Shown: piece after piece, positions 34,150 through 43,234 of the stretch | How the letters are laid out: each line of letters begins with the position of its first letter | Position numbering within the stretch: the first letter of the stretch is position 1 | From: Sporolactobacillus spathodeae | GTDB taxonomy: Bacteria > Bacillota > Bacilli > Bacillales > Sporolactobacillaceae | DNA length: 51,069 bases | Direction: 5' to 3' | Assembly: GCF_016908935.1 (NCBI RefSeq) | Contig: NZ_JAFBEV010000022.1 | Coordinates: forward strand, 1 to 51,069 | Program-made: the position numbers and the translations under genes | The notes under the pieces: generated by a model | What the model was told of the DNA's origin: nothing | Seen by the model: the letters and a program-made list of their open reading frames with translations, nothing else | Databases searched by the model: none

Positions 34150-34992
34150 TTAATATAAGCTTCCTGTATTGACAATTGGTTGTGCGCCCTTCTCAGAAAC
34201 AATGGCAACCATCAGATTGTTAATCATATGCATTTTTCGCTCTTCATCAAGGTCAACCGTGTGATCGGCTTCAAGACGGGCAATCGCCATTTGCGCCATC
34301 GTGACGGCACCTTCGACAATCTTTTGTCGGGCGGCAATGATGGCGGCGGCCTGCTGACGCTGCAACATTGCCTGGGCAATTTCCATTGAATACGCAAGAT
34401 GCGTCAGTCGAGTCTCGACAATCTTCAATCCAGCTACTTCAAGATGGCTTTGGAGTTCAGCAAGCAGCTGATTGGAAATCTGCTCGGCATTGCCGCGTAG
34501 CGAAAATCCTTCCTCATTAAAATTATCGTAAGGATATTGAGAAGCAATGTGCCGGATCGCAGTCTCACTTTGTATTTCCACAAATTGTAAATAGTCATCA
34601 ACATTATACAGAGCTTTAGCCGAATCAATCACTTTGAAAACGACAACCGCTGCAATTTCAATTGGATTGCCTTCGACATCATTGACTTTCAGCTTCTGAC
34701 TGTTGAAATTGCGGACACGTAATGAGACCGTTTTCTTCAAGGTCAGCGGTATCGAAAAAAAGAGTCCGTTCGTATGCACACTGCCTATATAGCGGCCGAA
34801 AAAGGTTAGCGCAGCGGCTTTATTCGGTGGGTTAATGCCAAAGCCCGTTGCTGCAAGAAGAATACAGATAAAAAATAGAATTGCAGCTGGTGCTTGCAAA
34901 GCGATAACAATAAAAAGGGCGAAAGCGAGGCAGACAAGTAGTGCGGCTGCCGCAAGATAGCCATTAATCGACCAAGCTTCTTTTTCTTTCAA
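34150..34992 (-). CDS. SPFH domain (band 7/stomatin-like) membrane protein
   Basis: Protein of 280 aa. Two hydrophobic segments near the N-terminus are followed by an SPFH domain (GRYIGSVHTNGLFFSIPLTL...VRNFNSQKLKVNDVEGNPIE) and a helical C-terminus containing MLQRQQAAAIIAARQKIVEG. Such proteins form ring-like membrane assemblies in microdomains; the client here is unknown. The start is taken as TTG at 34992 because GGAGGG ends 6 bases before it and lies in frame with the ATG at 35043, which would put the ribosome site inside the gene. Confidence 0.85.
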   Translation of the reverse strand: MKEKEAWSINGYLAAAALLVCLAFALFIVIALQAPAAILFFICILLAATGFGINPPNKAAALTFFGRYIGSVHTNGLFFSIPLTLKKTVSLRVRNFNSQKLKVNDVEGNPIEIAAVVVFKVIDSAKALYNVDDYLQFVEIQSETAIRHIASQYPYDNFNEEGFSLRGNAEQISNQLLAELQSHLEVAGLKIVETRLTHLAYSMEIAQAMLQRQQAAAIIAARQKIVEGAVTMAQMAIARLEADHTVDLDEERKMHMINNLMVAIVSEKGAQPIVNTGSLY

Positions 34993-35202
34993 ATGGATCC
35001 CTCCAAAGTCATTCAGTATATGTTGATATAATAATGATATCATATTGTCAGAAAATGAGTGTCTTTATTATGGGGGAAAAAGGCTGTTTGGTGACCGTTT
35101 GTGTACGCTCTATTCACAGCGCCAATAAAGTGGCCTATTATAAGTAGAAAATCGAAGTGTGTCAGGGGAAGGAAGCATGCAAGATGAATGAAAAATTAAT
35201 TA

Positions 35203-36787
35203 GGGGCTACTGTATAACCGAAAAAGCCTTGTTATAACAGCGTTTATCGGCCCTTTCTGATATAATAAGTGTAAGGGATATTGCTCGTTTTCCGGTAAAA
35301 ACCGTGCACTTTTATATAACTGGAGGCCTTCATTCATCTTGTATTTTAATCAGGTTCAAATGACCATTGAGGATTTTTCAACACCTTTGCCGCTGGATCC
35401 GGATAATCGCTGGGTTCGCTGGGCAAGCATGATTCCATGGGATCAACTGAATAAAACCTATTCTGCACTGTTCAAAAAGAATGGTCATCCTGCTTATAAT
35501 GTGCGTGTAGCTGTAGGTAGCCTGCTTGTAAAACAGTTACTCAATCTTTCTGATGAAGGCACGGTACGAGCCATCAGTGAAAGTCACTATCTTCAATTTT
35601 TCATTGGCCTCCCGTCGTTCACACTGCATTGCCCGTTTGACGCTTCAACACTGACTCGATTTCGTAAACGTCTGGCTGATACGACAATCCTTCGAACCGC
35701 TAATGAGTATTTGATACAGAACGCTGAACGTCCGGAGAAGGATGAATCGAACAAAGACGATGATCCTCCTTCAAATGACGGACCGAAAGGGACGATGATC
35801 GTCGATGCCACCTGTGCTCCTTCGGACATTGCTTTTCCTACCGATGTCCGCCTACTGCATGTAACGCGGATTCATTTGGAAAAGCTCATCGATGAACTGT
35901 GGAATTCATCTTTTGGGAAAAAGCCGCGGACACGGAGACGTCAGGCTCGGATGGCATACCTTCGGTTTGCACGCAATCGAAAACCATCCTCCAAAAAGGT
36001 TCGGCAAGCTGTGCGTCAGCAACTGGGCTATGTCAAACGAGATTTGGCATTCATTTCACAACTGACGGAAAAAGATGCACATTTATTTGAGAAACAGGAA
36101 CAGATTATAAACACCGCTCAACTGATTTATGAGCAACAAAATGAAATGTATCGTACCAAGAAACATCGGGTCGACCACCGGATTGTCAGTTTTGATCAGC
36201 CCTATGTCCGTCCCATTCAACGGGGGAAAGCGAAGGCGGCAACAGAGTTTGGTCCGAAGTTTGAGATCACGGTCATTGATGGCTACACCAGGCTGAGTAA
36301 ACTGAGCTGGGAAAATTACAATGAAAGTCAATTTTTAATCGAGAAGATTGAAGCCTATCATCAGTCGTATGACCATTACCCAGCACGTGTTCTGGCCGAT
36401 AAAATTTACGCGACGCGTGCCAACCGACAATTTTGTAAGTCCAAAGGCATCCACCTTCAGGGACCTCCTTTGGGAAGGCCTAGAAAAGTTGATGACCTAG
36501 ACAAAAAGATTCATTACCAAGATAGCTGTGAACGCAACCAAGTCGAAAGCAAGTTTGGTACACTCAAAACATTTCATGGATTAGAGCGATTGTGTTCACG
36601 GCTTAAGGAAACCTCAGAGTTGGAAATTGAACTAGCCATTTTGGGGCTTAATCTGTGCAAAAGAGCCAGAAGCTCTTTTGTCGCTCTTTTCAACAGTCTC
36701 TTTTTTTCGTTCAAAGTCCGTATCAATGGAACGAGGGTTACTCTCATTATGAGATAAACAAATTTATGGGGGTTATACAGTAGCCCC
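35203..36787 (+). mobile_element. IS5/IS1182-like insertion sequence, apparently complete
   Basis: Terminal inverted repeats GGGGCTACTGTATAACC (35203-35219) and its complement ending at 36787. It is flanked by the palindromic target TAATTA on both sides (35197-35202 and 36788-36793); because the target is a palindrome, the duplication could also be counted as the 4-bp AATT. Length is about 1.59 kb with one transposase ORF. Near-perfect ends and direct repeats imply a recent insertion. Confidence 0.9.
35339..36757 (+). CDS. transposase, DDE type (IS5/IS1182-like)
   Basis: A protein of up to 472 aa. The N-terminal InsH-type domain includes LPLDPDNRWVRWASMIPW and ISESHYLQFFIGL and CPFDASTLTRFRKRL. 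The DDE residues are visible: Asp in IVDATCAPSDIAFPTD, Asp in VLADKIYATRANR, and Glu in CERNQVESKFGTLK. The frame is unbroken. The start is probably TTG at 35339, with TGGAGG upstream at 12 bases; ATG 35360 is the alternative. An extended -10 (TGATATAAT, 35258-35266) may drive it. Confidence 0.92.
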   Translation: MYFNQVQMTIEDFSTPLPLDPDNRWVRWASMIPWDQLNKTYSALFKKNGHPAYNVRVAVGSLLVKQLLNLSDEGTVRAISESHYLQFFIGLPSFTLHCPFDASTLTRFRKRLADTTILRTANEYLIQNAERPEKDESNKDDDPPSNDGPKGTMIVDATCAPSDIAFPTDVRLLHVTRIHLEKLIDELWNSSFGKKPRTRRRQARMAYLRFARNRKPSSKKVRQAVRQQLGYVKRDLAFISQLTEKDAHLFEKQEQIINTAQLIYEQQNEMYRTKKHRVDHRIVSFDQPYVRPIQRGKAKAATEFGPKFEITVIDGYTRLSKLSWENYNESQFLIEKIEAYHQSYDHYPARVLADKIYATRANRQFCKSKGIHLQGPPLGRPRKVDDLDKKIHYQDSCERNQVESKFGTLKTFHGLERLCSRLKETSELEIELAILGLNLCKRARSSFVALFNSLFFSFKVRINGTRVTLIMR

Positions 36788-36795
36788 TAATTAAG

Positions 36796-37299
36796 GTGGC
36801 TGAGCTTCAGGAAAAATCATATTTGGCCTATTTGCGGGAATGGGCGAATGGGCATGAAGCGGTCATTCCACACGGCGCGCAGATGAATGGCCTAAGTTTT
36901 TCAGCATTTTGCAACGAATTAAGGACTATGGAAACTGATGTAGCACGTAGCCAAGGCTGGGTTCCTGCTGCGCTGTTTGCCTTAATTAATCAGTCACATC
37001 GCGTGCTGGCTGTCTCACAACTACGCTACGAACTGAATGATGCATTGCTGCAGCATGGCGGGCATATTGGCTATGGCGTCCGACCATCCGAGCGGCGCAA
37101 AGGCTATGCGAGTCTGTTGCTCGCGTTAACGTTGAAAGAAGCGAAGCAAATTGGACTTGCGCGTGTGCTCTTGACATGTGATAAGAGAAACAGCGGATCC
37201 GCGCGAACGATTATAAAAAATGGCGGCATATTGGAAAATGAACGAGATGAAGGCGGTAGAATCACGCAGCGCTATTGGATCAAACTAGATGAATCGTAA
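36796..37299 (+). pseudogene. GNAT family N-acetyltransferase, main part, disrupted by IS
   Basis: A 167-aa open frame with the acetyl-CoA-binding motif A VRPSERRKGYASLLLALTLKEAKQIG and a following LLTCDKRNSGSARTIIKNGG, typical of GNAT acetyltransferases. The first six codons lie at 35184-35202 on the other side of the IS. GTG at 36796 could serve as a start but has no ribosome site, so expression is doubtful. The substrate is unknown. Confidence 0.85.
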
Positions 37300-37344
37300 G
37301 GTGTTTCTGATTTTGGTAATACGTTAAGTATGTATAAGATATTA

Positions 37345-37496
37345 TGCGGAAAATGGAGCGCAGGTGCGAGACCCTGCGGGAAAAGCGAGCCAAGTGAGAC
37401 CCCACAGATTCCAGCTTTTTTGAGGGGACGCGCGGCGCCCGCGGCAAGCGAGCGACCAGAACGTAATTTTTACAAAAAAGGATCAAATTGGTTTAG
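37345..37496 (+). repeat. dispersed repeat, copy 6 (full length)
   Basis: GGAGCGCAGGTGCGAGACCC, TGCGGGAAAAGCGAGCC, GAGACCCCACAGATTCCAGC, GAGGGGACGCGCGGCGCCCG, CGGCAAGCGAGCGACC, and a weaker AT-rich tail. It fills much of the 459-bp gap between the GNAT remnant and the MHS transporter. Confidence 0.75.
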
Positions 37497-37543
37497 CTAA
37501 CCTCATGGTTTGTGAAAAAAATTTCGATTATTTTTTACTACAC

Positions 37544-37582
37544 TTGAAAATTATATATCTATTACGTTATGATAATGATAAC
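37544..37582 (+). promoter_or_regulatory. promoter overlapped by a Fur-box-like site
   Basis: TTGAAA (37544-37549), an 18-base spacer and TATGAT (37568-37573). GATAATGATAAC at 37571-37582 gives two adjacent GATAAT-type hexamers, the building block of Fur boxes, overlapping the -10 and start point. The transcript would have a leader of about 180 nt before the MHS gene. Confidence 0.45.
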
Positions 37583-37758
37583 AAAAAAGAATCAATTGTT
37601 TTTTCAATTATTCTATTTCAAACTTATCTTGTTTTCATTCACGATTAGCGGAAGCTCAAAGGAAACGATCAGTCTGAGAAGCCTAGGCAATAAATCTGTT
37701 CGCTTTCTTTATCGGTCTAATGCGGTGAAGAATTATAGATATCAGGAGGAGGATTCAT

Positions 37759-39096
37759 ATGGCACAGACAACGCAGCAAAAAATTTCGCGGCGGGTGACT
37801 AGCAATATCATTAAGGGATCGCTTGGCAATATGATTGAGTGGTACGACTGGTACGTTTATGCAGCCTTCGCCGTCTACTTTTCTACAGACTTTTTTCCAG
37901 AAGGTGATATGACGAGCAAACTGCTGAACACGGCTGCCATTTTTGCCATTGGCTTTTTGATGCGTCCTCTTGGAAGTTTAATTATGGGCCGTTATGCCGA
38001 TCGGCATGGCCGGCGCGCGGCTTTGACGCTGTCCATTACGATCATGGCGTCTGGTTCATTTGTGATTGCGATTACACCGAATTTCCAGACGATCGGTGTA
38101 TTTGCGCCTATCATCCTTGTGCTTGCCCGACTCTTCCAAGGCTTGTCGCTTGGCGGTGAATACGGCACTTCAGCGACTTATTTATCGGAAATGGCAACAA
38201 GTGGGAGACGTGGCTTTTATTCCAGCTTTCAATATGTAACACTTGTTGGCGGTCAGCTGGTTGCACTTGGTGTGCAGATTATTCTTCAAGTGTTTTTGGA
38301 CAAACAGCAGCTTCTGGCTTGGGGCTGGCGGATTCCATTCGTCATTGGCGCGCTTGGTGCACTCGCTGTTCTCTGGCTACGTTTGTCGATGGACGAATCC
38401 GATCAATTTACCCACCTGAACAAGCAGAAAAAGAAAAGTGCTGGCACATTGAAAGCTTTAATGAACTATCCAAAAGCGGTCCTGACGGTTGTCGGTCTGA
38501 CGCTTGGCGGAACAGTCGCTTTCTATACATACACCACCTATATGCAAAAGTATATGATTAACTCGGTTGGTCTGGATACAGAGACGGTCAGCATCATTAA
38601 TTTTGTTGCACTACTGCTTTTTCTCATCCTGCAGCCGTTTGCCGGCTTATTGTCTGACCATATTGGACGTAAACCACTGCTCTTTTTCTTTGGTATTGCC
38701 GGTACCGTGCTGACTGCGCCGCTTTTCATATTGATGAAGCTATGGCATAGTCCTATCTCTGCATTTGTGCTGATGCTGGTTGGTCTTGTGATTGTCAGCG
38801 GCTATACTTCAATCAATGCAATTGTCAAAGCGGAGCTTTTCCCTACGGAAATCCGCGCGCTTGGCGTCGGTTTGCCTTATGGCATGACCGTTGCTGTGTT
38901 TGGCGGAACGGCTGAATTTGTTGCCTTATGGTTTAAAACAATTGGTATCGAGACATTGTTCTTCTTCTATGTTGCTTTCTGTGTACTTATCAGTCTATTT
39001 GTCTACTGGCGCATGCAAGAGTCCTCGAAAACATCATATATTGAAGCGGAACAAGCAGTATCCGATAGAGGCAGTGAGGATACCCAACCCAATTAA
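37759..39096 (+). CDS. MFS transporter, metabolite:H+ symporter (MHS) family
   Basis: A 445-aa permease with twelve hydrophobic helices. Signatures of the MHS group (KgtP, ProP, citrate permeases) are GNMIEWYDWYVYAAFAVYFS near residue 23, GRYADRHGRR in loop 2-3, RLFQGLSLGGEYG in helix 4-5, and ELFPTEIRALGVGLPYG in the second half. Substrates in this group are organic acids or osmolytes; it cannot be decided here. A possible Fur-like site upstream would fit an iron-chelating acid such as citrate, as a speculation. AGGAGGAGG precedes the ATG. Confidence 0.88.
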   Translation: MAQTTQQKISRRVTSNIIKGSLGNMIEWYDWYVYAAFAVYFSTDFFPEGDMTSKLLNTAAIFAIGFLMRPLGSLIMGRYADRHGRRAALTLSITIMASGSFVIAITPNFQTIGVFAPIILVLARLFQGLSLGGEYGTSATYLSEMATSGRRGFYSSFQYVTLVGGQLVALGVQIILQVFLDKQQLLAWGWRIPFVIGALGALAVLWLRLSMDESDQFTHLNKQKKKSAGTLKALMNYPKAVLTVVGLTLGGTVAFYTYTTYMQKYMINSVGLDTETVSIINFVALLLFLILQPFAGLLSDHIGRKPLLFFFGIAGTVLTAPLFILMKLWHSPISAFVLMLVGLVIVSGYTSINAIVKAELFPTEIRALGVGLPYGMTVAVFGGTAEFVALWFKTIGIETLFFFYVAFCVLISLFVYWRMQESSKTSYIEAEQAVSDRGSEDTQPN

Positions 39097-39128
39097 TCGA
39101 CAATAAAATTGATTTGAGAAAGAGAAAA

Positions 39129-39160
39129 GTGAGCGCTCGTTTTGAACGCTCACTTTTTTT
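39129..39160 (+). terminator. terminator after the MHS transporter
   Basis: GTGAGCG pairs with CGCTCAC (39129-39153), followed by TTTTTTT. Confidence 0.9.
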
Positions 39161-39174
39161 AGAAAGTATAAAGA

Positions 39175-39340
39175 TTTTTGCACAAAAATGCAGCGCAGGT
39201 GCGCTGGCGCCTTGCGGGAAGAGAGGACAAGGGAGCCCCCGATTACCGTCTGTCCAAGGAGGCTTCCGTCCTGCCCGCGTCAAGCGAGCAACCGAAGCGC
39301 AATAGTTGAAAAAGGACTTGGCTAAGCCAAGTTTTTTTTA
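39175..39340 (+). repeat. dispersed repeat, copy 7 (full length)
   Basis: GCAGCGCAGGTGCGCTGGCG, CTTGCGGGAAGAGAGG, GAGGCTTCCGTCCTGCCCGC, GTCAAGCGAGCAACC, and the tail ACTTGGCTAAGCCAAGT followed by eight T. The tail overlaps the 3' end of the MMPL gene on the minus strand and, with its flanking A/T runs, could terminate both convergent genes. Confidence 0.8.
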
Positions 39341-42300
39341 TCTATCCACTGAGCGAGTGGTGTCGGATGGGACAGCAAGCGCATGCGCATTTCCCGCAAA
39401 AGGCCACCAATTGGCCCGCCCGAACAACCGGACCATAACAGGAATGAAGAGCGGAAGCATAATCAACGCGTAAATCGCCAAACCAAACATAGCCACTGTG
39501 GCAATTTGGATTAACGAGAGCATGCCGGATGGGAGCATTGCGGCAAAGGTGCCGCAAAGAATAATCACCGCTGAAATAATTACACTACCCATTCGTCCGA
39601 GCGTCAGCAGCATCCGCTGACGGATTGAACCTGTTTCGTATTCATTAAAGCGCGCCATAACGAAAATTGAGTAGTCAATGCCGAGCGCGATCAGCAGGAT
39701 GAAGCCGAAAAACTGCGTCGTCCATGTGAGACCGGTATGATGGAGGAGACGCATGAAAATGATTTCAGAAAATCCGAGCGCCGAGAAATAGGTGACAAAC
39801 AGCGAAACCATCAAATAAAGTGGCATGGTCAGTGAGCGAAGTACAATCACAAGCGCAATAAAAATACCAATCAGCACGCTGATGACTGCTCGTTGATAAT
39901 CAGAAGCAGCCAATTGCTTCAAATCACTATTCATACTGGCAACGCCACTAATGCCAATCTTGGCATTCTCAAACGGTGTCCCTTTCAAATAGCTCGGCAA
40001 TGCTTTTTTGAGTGCTTCAAAATGAGCGATACCACCATTCGAATAAGGATCATCCTTCATCACGATTTGAATCGATGTGATTTTACCGTTACGGCTCAGA
40101 TACGTTTTCATTGCTTTTTGGTAATCAGCTGCATTTAGAATCGCATCCGGCACGTAGATACCCGATTGCCGATAGGAAACATGTGACCAACCGGCAATCA
40201 GATCATTTGCTGAATCAATGCCATTTTTAATTTTTGCTGCACCAGTTGCGCTTTGCTTCAAGCCTTTGTCAAGCGCACCGATCTGTGTACCAAATGTGCT
40301 GAAACCGGTTTTCATTTTCTCTTGACCTGAGGCGATTTGCTTCAGCGCATTAGAAAGTTTCGGCGTCGCAGCAACGACCTGATTTTGTGCCGTACTTGCT
40401 TTGCCTAGGCCACTTTGCAATTGACCCAATGCCTGGTCAAGTTGCCCCAATCCGTTATCAAACTGACCGAGTCCGCTGCTTATCTGCGTCGATTGTTGAT
40501 TCAATTGATCAAGTGCATTGGAGAGCTTGGCGACTGTTGAACGAAGCGTTGTCATCTGCGTCTGCTGTGCGCTCAATGCGCCAGAAAGATTTTTTAGACC
40601 TGAAAAGGCAGTTTGTAAATTTGGATTTTCCACGGCTGACGGATTACTTTTTATATAGGCGGTTAACCCAGTCTGAATTTGGACGATCGCGTCACTAATG
40701 GTCGTCGCTCCGCTTCCTGGGCTGTTCAGCTGACTGGAAAGTGTGGATAGGCCATTTGCCACTTCGGCATAGCCGTTCTGGAGTTGTTGTTCGCCGGATT
40801 CAAGTTGTTTGAGCTGCGTACGCGCTTTTTGAACGTTTTGCTCAATTTCGCCAGCTCCTGTGGTCCCTGACTGAATCCCTGAAGCGATTTTGCTAAGCGC
40901 GTTTGATAATTTGCTGATGCCGTTCGCGGTCTGGTTCGTACCGTTTTGCAGCTTATCGACAGAAATAGCCGCAGACTGCAGCTGTGGCTGTGCACCGCCA
41001 AGCTGGGATGATGCTTTGCTCAGCCCGGTTTTCAGTGTGTTCAGACCACTTGATGCTTGGGTAAGCCCCTGATGCACCTTGCCGGACTGATTGGTGACAT
41101 AGATTTCATTCAAGCGGCTGCCAAGCGGACGGGACAGGCTCATTACTTTTTTTACATGACTGTCGGCAGCGATTGCTGTAGAAAGCCTTTCGATTTCGGC
41201 TATATCGTTGGTATTCTTCATTGAAACATCATTTTTTAGATAAATTGTTACTGGAGAGATATTGCCGGCACCAAAGTCTTTTGTGACAACATTCAGTCCA
41301 GCTTTGGCAGGGTATTGATTGCCGATTTCTTCTGGGGAATTAAAAGATAACGTGCCGTGATAAAGCAAAATAGGGGGCACAGTAAAAAGCGCAACAAGCA
41401 AGAGCGCTAGGATTGGGCGACCGAGCGACAAATGGCCGGCGCGCGTCCATAGATCGCTTTTCGGTTCGGCTATTGATCCGGTCATCGGCCAGAATAAATG
41501 GCGACCGAGCAGCATCGTGAATATAGGCAGAAGCATGAACAGAGCAAGCACCAAGAAAATGATGCCGACACCAACAGCGATGGCGCTCCGATAGAGATTA
41601 AAATGGGCAAATGAAAGTGCCAAGAAAGAAATTAAAACAGGAATGGCGCTTTGTAAAACAGTACTGCCCGCTGTCTTTAGCATGGTTACTGTTGCCTCCT
41701 GCTTCGACAAACCGCGGGCCAGCTCCTCTTTAAACCGGCTTAGCAGCAAGATGCAATAGTCGGTGCCGATACCGAACATAATTGTGATCATGAAGATTTC
41801 CGAGTAATTGGAAACCGGGAAATTCATGTACTGAACAAGAATGGAGAGAGCGGAACGAGCGGCTACGAAGCTGAGCCCAACGCAAAAGAGTGGGATCAGC
41901 GGAGCGATGACCGATCGGAAGACAAATAGCAACACAACAAGAATGAAAATAACTGTCAGCAAGCCGGTACGCGTCATGCCAACTTGTGCCGATGTGTTCT
42001 CATCGTTGTTAATCGGCTGCGAACCGGTTATATACGTTGTCACACCTGAAGTTTTTATTTCCTTATTGAGTGTCGCAATATAAGGCTGGATTTTTGCCAG
42101 ATTCGCAGGAGTATCCACTTGAAGGATAGCAATCGTTGTGTGATGATTTTTAGAAAGTAGCTGGCTTTTCATATGCGGCTGATTGAATATATCGTTAACC
42201 GTATTGATATGCAATGCCTTACGATCATCGCGTAGCTTCTTCAGGGTGTGGTGAATATTGTTTTTATCTTGCGCGCTTAGCGCATCGCGGCTGTGAAAAA

Positions 42301-42505
42301 CAGCAAGATATGTGCTGCCTTCAACTTTTGTGCCCATCTGTTTTTGTATTTTTGCCGCGACGCTTGTCGAATAGTTATTTGGTAGTGTCATATTGCCTTT
42401 CTCGCGCACAAGATTTGCTAAGTTGGGCGAGGTGAATGTAAGTACAACGAGGCCAACTATCCAGAGGGCGAGAAACACCCAGCGTAATGCAACCCACTTT
42501 TTCAA
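39338..42505 (-). CDS. MMPL/RND-family membrane protein with long coiled-coil insert
   Basis: Very large transporter of 1055 aa, related to B. subtilis YdfJ. Two MMPL halves each have an N-terminal helix, an external domain and a bundle of helices. The loop motifs FGIGTDYCILLLSRFKEEL (about 244-262) and LGIDYSIFVMARFNEYE in the second half are diagnostic. Between them, about residues 475-770 form a long extracytoplasmic stretch of G-L-x-x-L/A-x-x-L repeats, probably coiled-coil. It is the second gene after a TetR regulator on the same strand, so drug or lipid export under TetR control is likely. Confidence 0.88.
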   Translation of the reverse strand: MKKWVALRWVFLALWIVGLVVLTFTSPNLANLVREKGNMTLPNNYSTSVAAKIQKQMGTKVEGSTYLAVFHSRDALSAQDKNNIHHTLKKLRDDRKALHINTVNDIFNQPHMKSQLLSKNHHTTIAILQVDTPANLAKIQPYIATLNKEIKTSGVTTYITGSQPINNDENTSAQVGMTRTGLLTVIFILVVLLFVFRSVIAPLIPLFCVGLSFVAARSALSILVQYMNFPVSNYSEIFMITIMFGIGTDYCILLLSRFKEELARGLSKQEATVTMLKTAGSTVLQSAIPVLISFLALSFAHFNLYRSAIAVGVGIIFLVLALFMLLPIFTMLLGRHLFWPMTGSIAEPKSDLWTRAGHLSLGRPILALLLVALFTVPPILLYHGTLSFNSPEEIGNQYPAKAGLNVVTKDFGAGNISPVTIYLKNDVSMKNTNDIAEIERLSTAIAADSHVKKVMSLSRPLGSRLNEIYVTNQSGKVHQGLTQASSGLNTLKTGLSKASSQLGGAQPQLQSAAISVDKLQNGTNQTANGISKLSNALSKIASGIQSGTTGAGEIEQNVQKARTQLKQLESGEQQLQNGYAEVANGLSTLSSQLNSPGSGATTISDAIVQIQTGLTAYIKSNPSAVENPNLQTAFSGLKNLSGALSAQQTQMTTLRSTVAKLSNALDQLNQQSTQISSGLGQFDNGLGQLDQALGQLQSGLGKASTAQNQVVAATPKLSNALKQIASGQEKMKTGFSTFGTQIGALDKGLKQSATGAAKIKNGIDSANDLIAGWSHVSYRQSGIYVPDAILNAADYQKAMKTYLSRNGKITSIQIVMKDDPYSNGGIAHFEALKKALPSYLKGTPFENAKIGISGVASMNSDLKQLAASDYQRAVISVLIGIFIALVIVLRSLTMPLYLMVSLFVTYFSALGFSEIIFMRLLHHTGLTWTTQFFGFILLIALGIDYSIFVMARFNEYETGSIRQRMLLTLGRMGSVIISAVIILCGTFAAMLPSGMLSLIQIATVAMFGLAIYALIMLPLFIPVMVRLFGRANWWPFAGNAHALAVPSDTTRSVDR

Positions 42506-42556
42506 TGTTGATACCTTCTTTTTTTGGTGAAATAAATGTTTGATACGGCCACACCG

Positions 42557-43111
42557 TTAATTTAAAATGCCCCTGAGAATGATACCAACCAGTTCATCAA
42601 TTGCTTCAGGTGCTGTTAATTTTGATTCGAGAAGGAAATCGTAGTCAGTTACAATATTTGCAATCTTGTCGCAAAGCGCTGACAGGATACTAATGTGAAT
42701 CGATGCCCGGACGGTGCCGTCAGCAATACCTTCCACGAGAATTTTATTCAGTGTGTCAATTTTAAATTGCTTAAAACGTTCAACTTTCTCGTACACATCC
42801 GGATAAAAGAGTTTGGCTTCCTGAATCAGTGGAACAGGCACACAAAAACGATGCTCTGAATAGATCGTCGCGTGTATTTTTTCAGCGAATGTCTGGCTGC
42901 GATTCAGCCCTTCACGGACGCTTTCTTTATCTGTAATAAGTGCCATGTCAAAAAAGGCACGGACGATCGCTTCTTTGCTTTCAAAATGTTGATAAATCGT
43001 TTTCTTGCTGATTTTCAGCTCGCGGGCAATCTCGTCAAGGGTGAATTTTCGCAACCCATATTTTTCGATAAGGTGCGCGGCAACATCAAGGATTCTTTCT
43101 CTCATCGACAA
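42557..43111 (-). CDS. TetR family transcriptional regulator
   Basis: A 184-aa repressor. The N-terminal helix-turn-helix is FTLDEIARELKISKKTIYQH followed by FESKEAIVRAFF, the standard TetR DNA-binding domain. The C-terminal ligand domain is unique. It lies 51 bases before the MMPL gene on the same strand and probably controls both. A 9-bp inverted repeat just upstream is a candidate operator. GGGAGG precedes the ATG. Confidence 0.93.
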   Translation of the reverse strand: MSMRERILDVAAHLIEKYGLRKFTLDEIARELKISKKTIYQHFESKEAIVRAFFDMALITDKESVREGLNRSQTFAEKIHATIYSEHRFCVPVPLIQEAKLFYPDVYEKVERFKQFKIDTLNKILVEGIADGTVRASIHISILSALCDKIANIVTDYDFLLESKLTAPEAIDELVGIILRGILN

Positions 43112-43143
43112 ACCTCCCTTCCCAAATGATAAATGTTGGAATA

Positions 43144-43177
43144 CAAGGAAACCAATATGGTATCCACAGTTTCCTTG
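43144..43177. promoter_or_regulatory. inverted repeat upstream of tetR, candidate operator
   Basis: CAAGGAAAC (43144-43152) and GTTTCCTTG (43169-43177) are perfect arms separated by 16 bases, 33 bases from the TetR start codon. Confidence 0.5.
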
Positions 43178-43234
43178 ATGGTAAAAATATAACGCACAAT
43201 CGTCCGTGCGTCAATGAGTAACAGAGGAAACCGA

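Larger units (their letters stand above)
35184..36796 (+). pseudogene. 5' codons of a GNAT gene, separated from the rest by an IS
   Basis: Bases 35184-35202 (ATG AAT GAA AAA TTA ATT A) join, after removal of the IS and one 6-bp target copy, to 36794 onward (AG GTG GCT GAG) in frame. The restored protein starts MNEKLIKVAELQEKSYLAYL. The ATG is preceded by GGGAAGGAAG. The insertion therefore broke the gene after its sixth codon. Confidence 0.8.

Noticed and set aside
37569-37802. 77-aa open frame (MIMITKKNQL...) before the MHS transporter
   Set aside because: No ribosome site, overlaps the promoter and the true gene start, and composition is that of AT-rich leader DNA.
39114-39305. Open frames inside repeat copies (for example 39114-39305 and 50627-50951)
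   Set aside because: The reading frames are by-products of stop-poor GC-rich repeat sequence and differ between copies.
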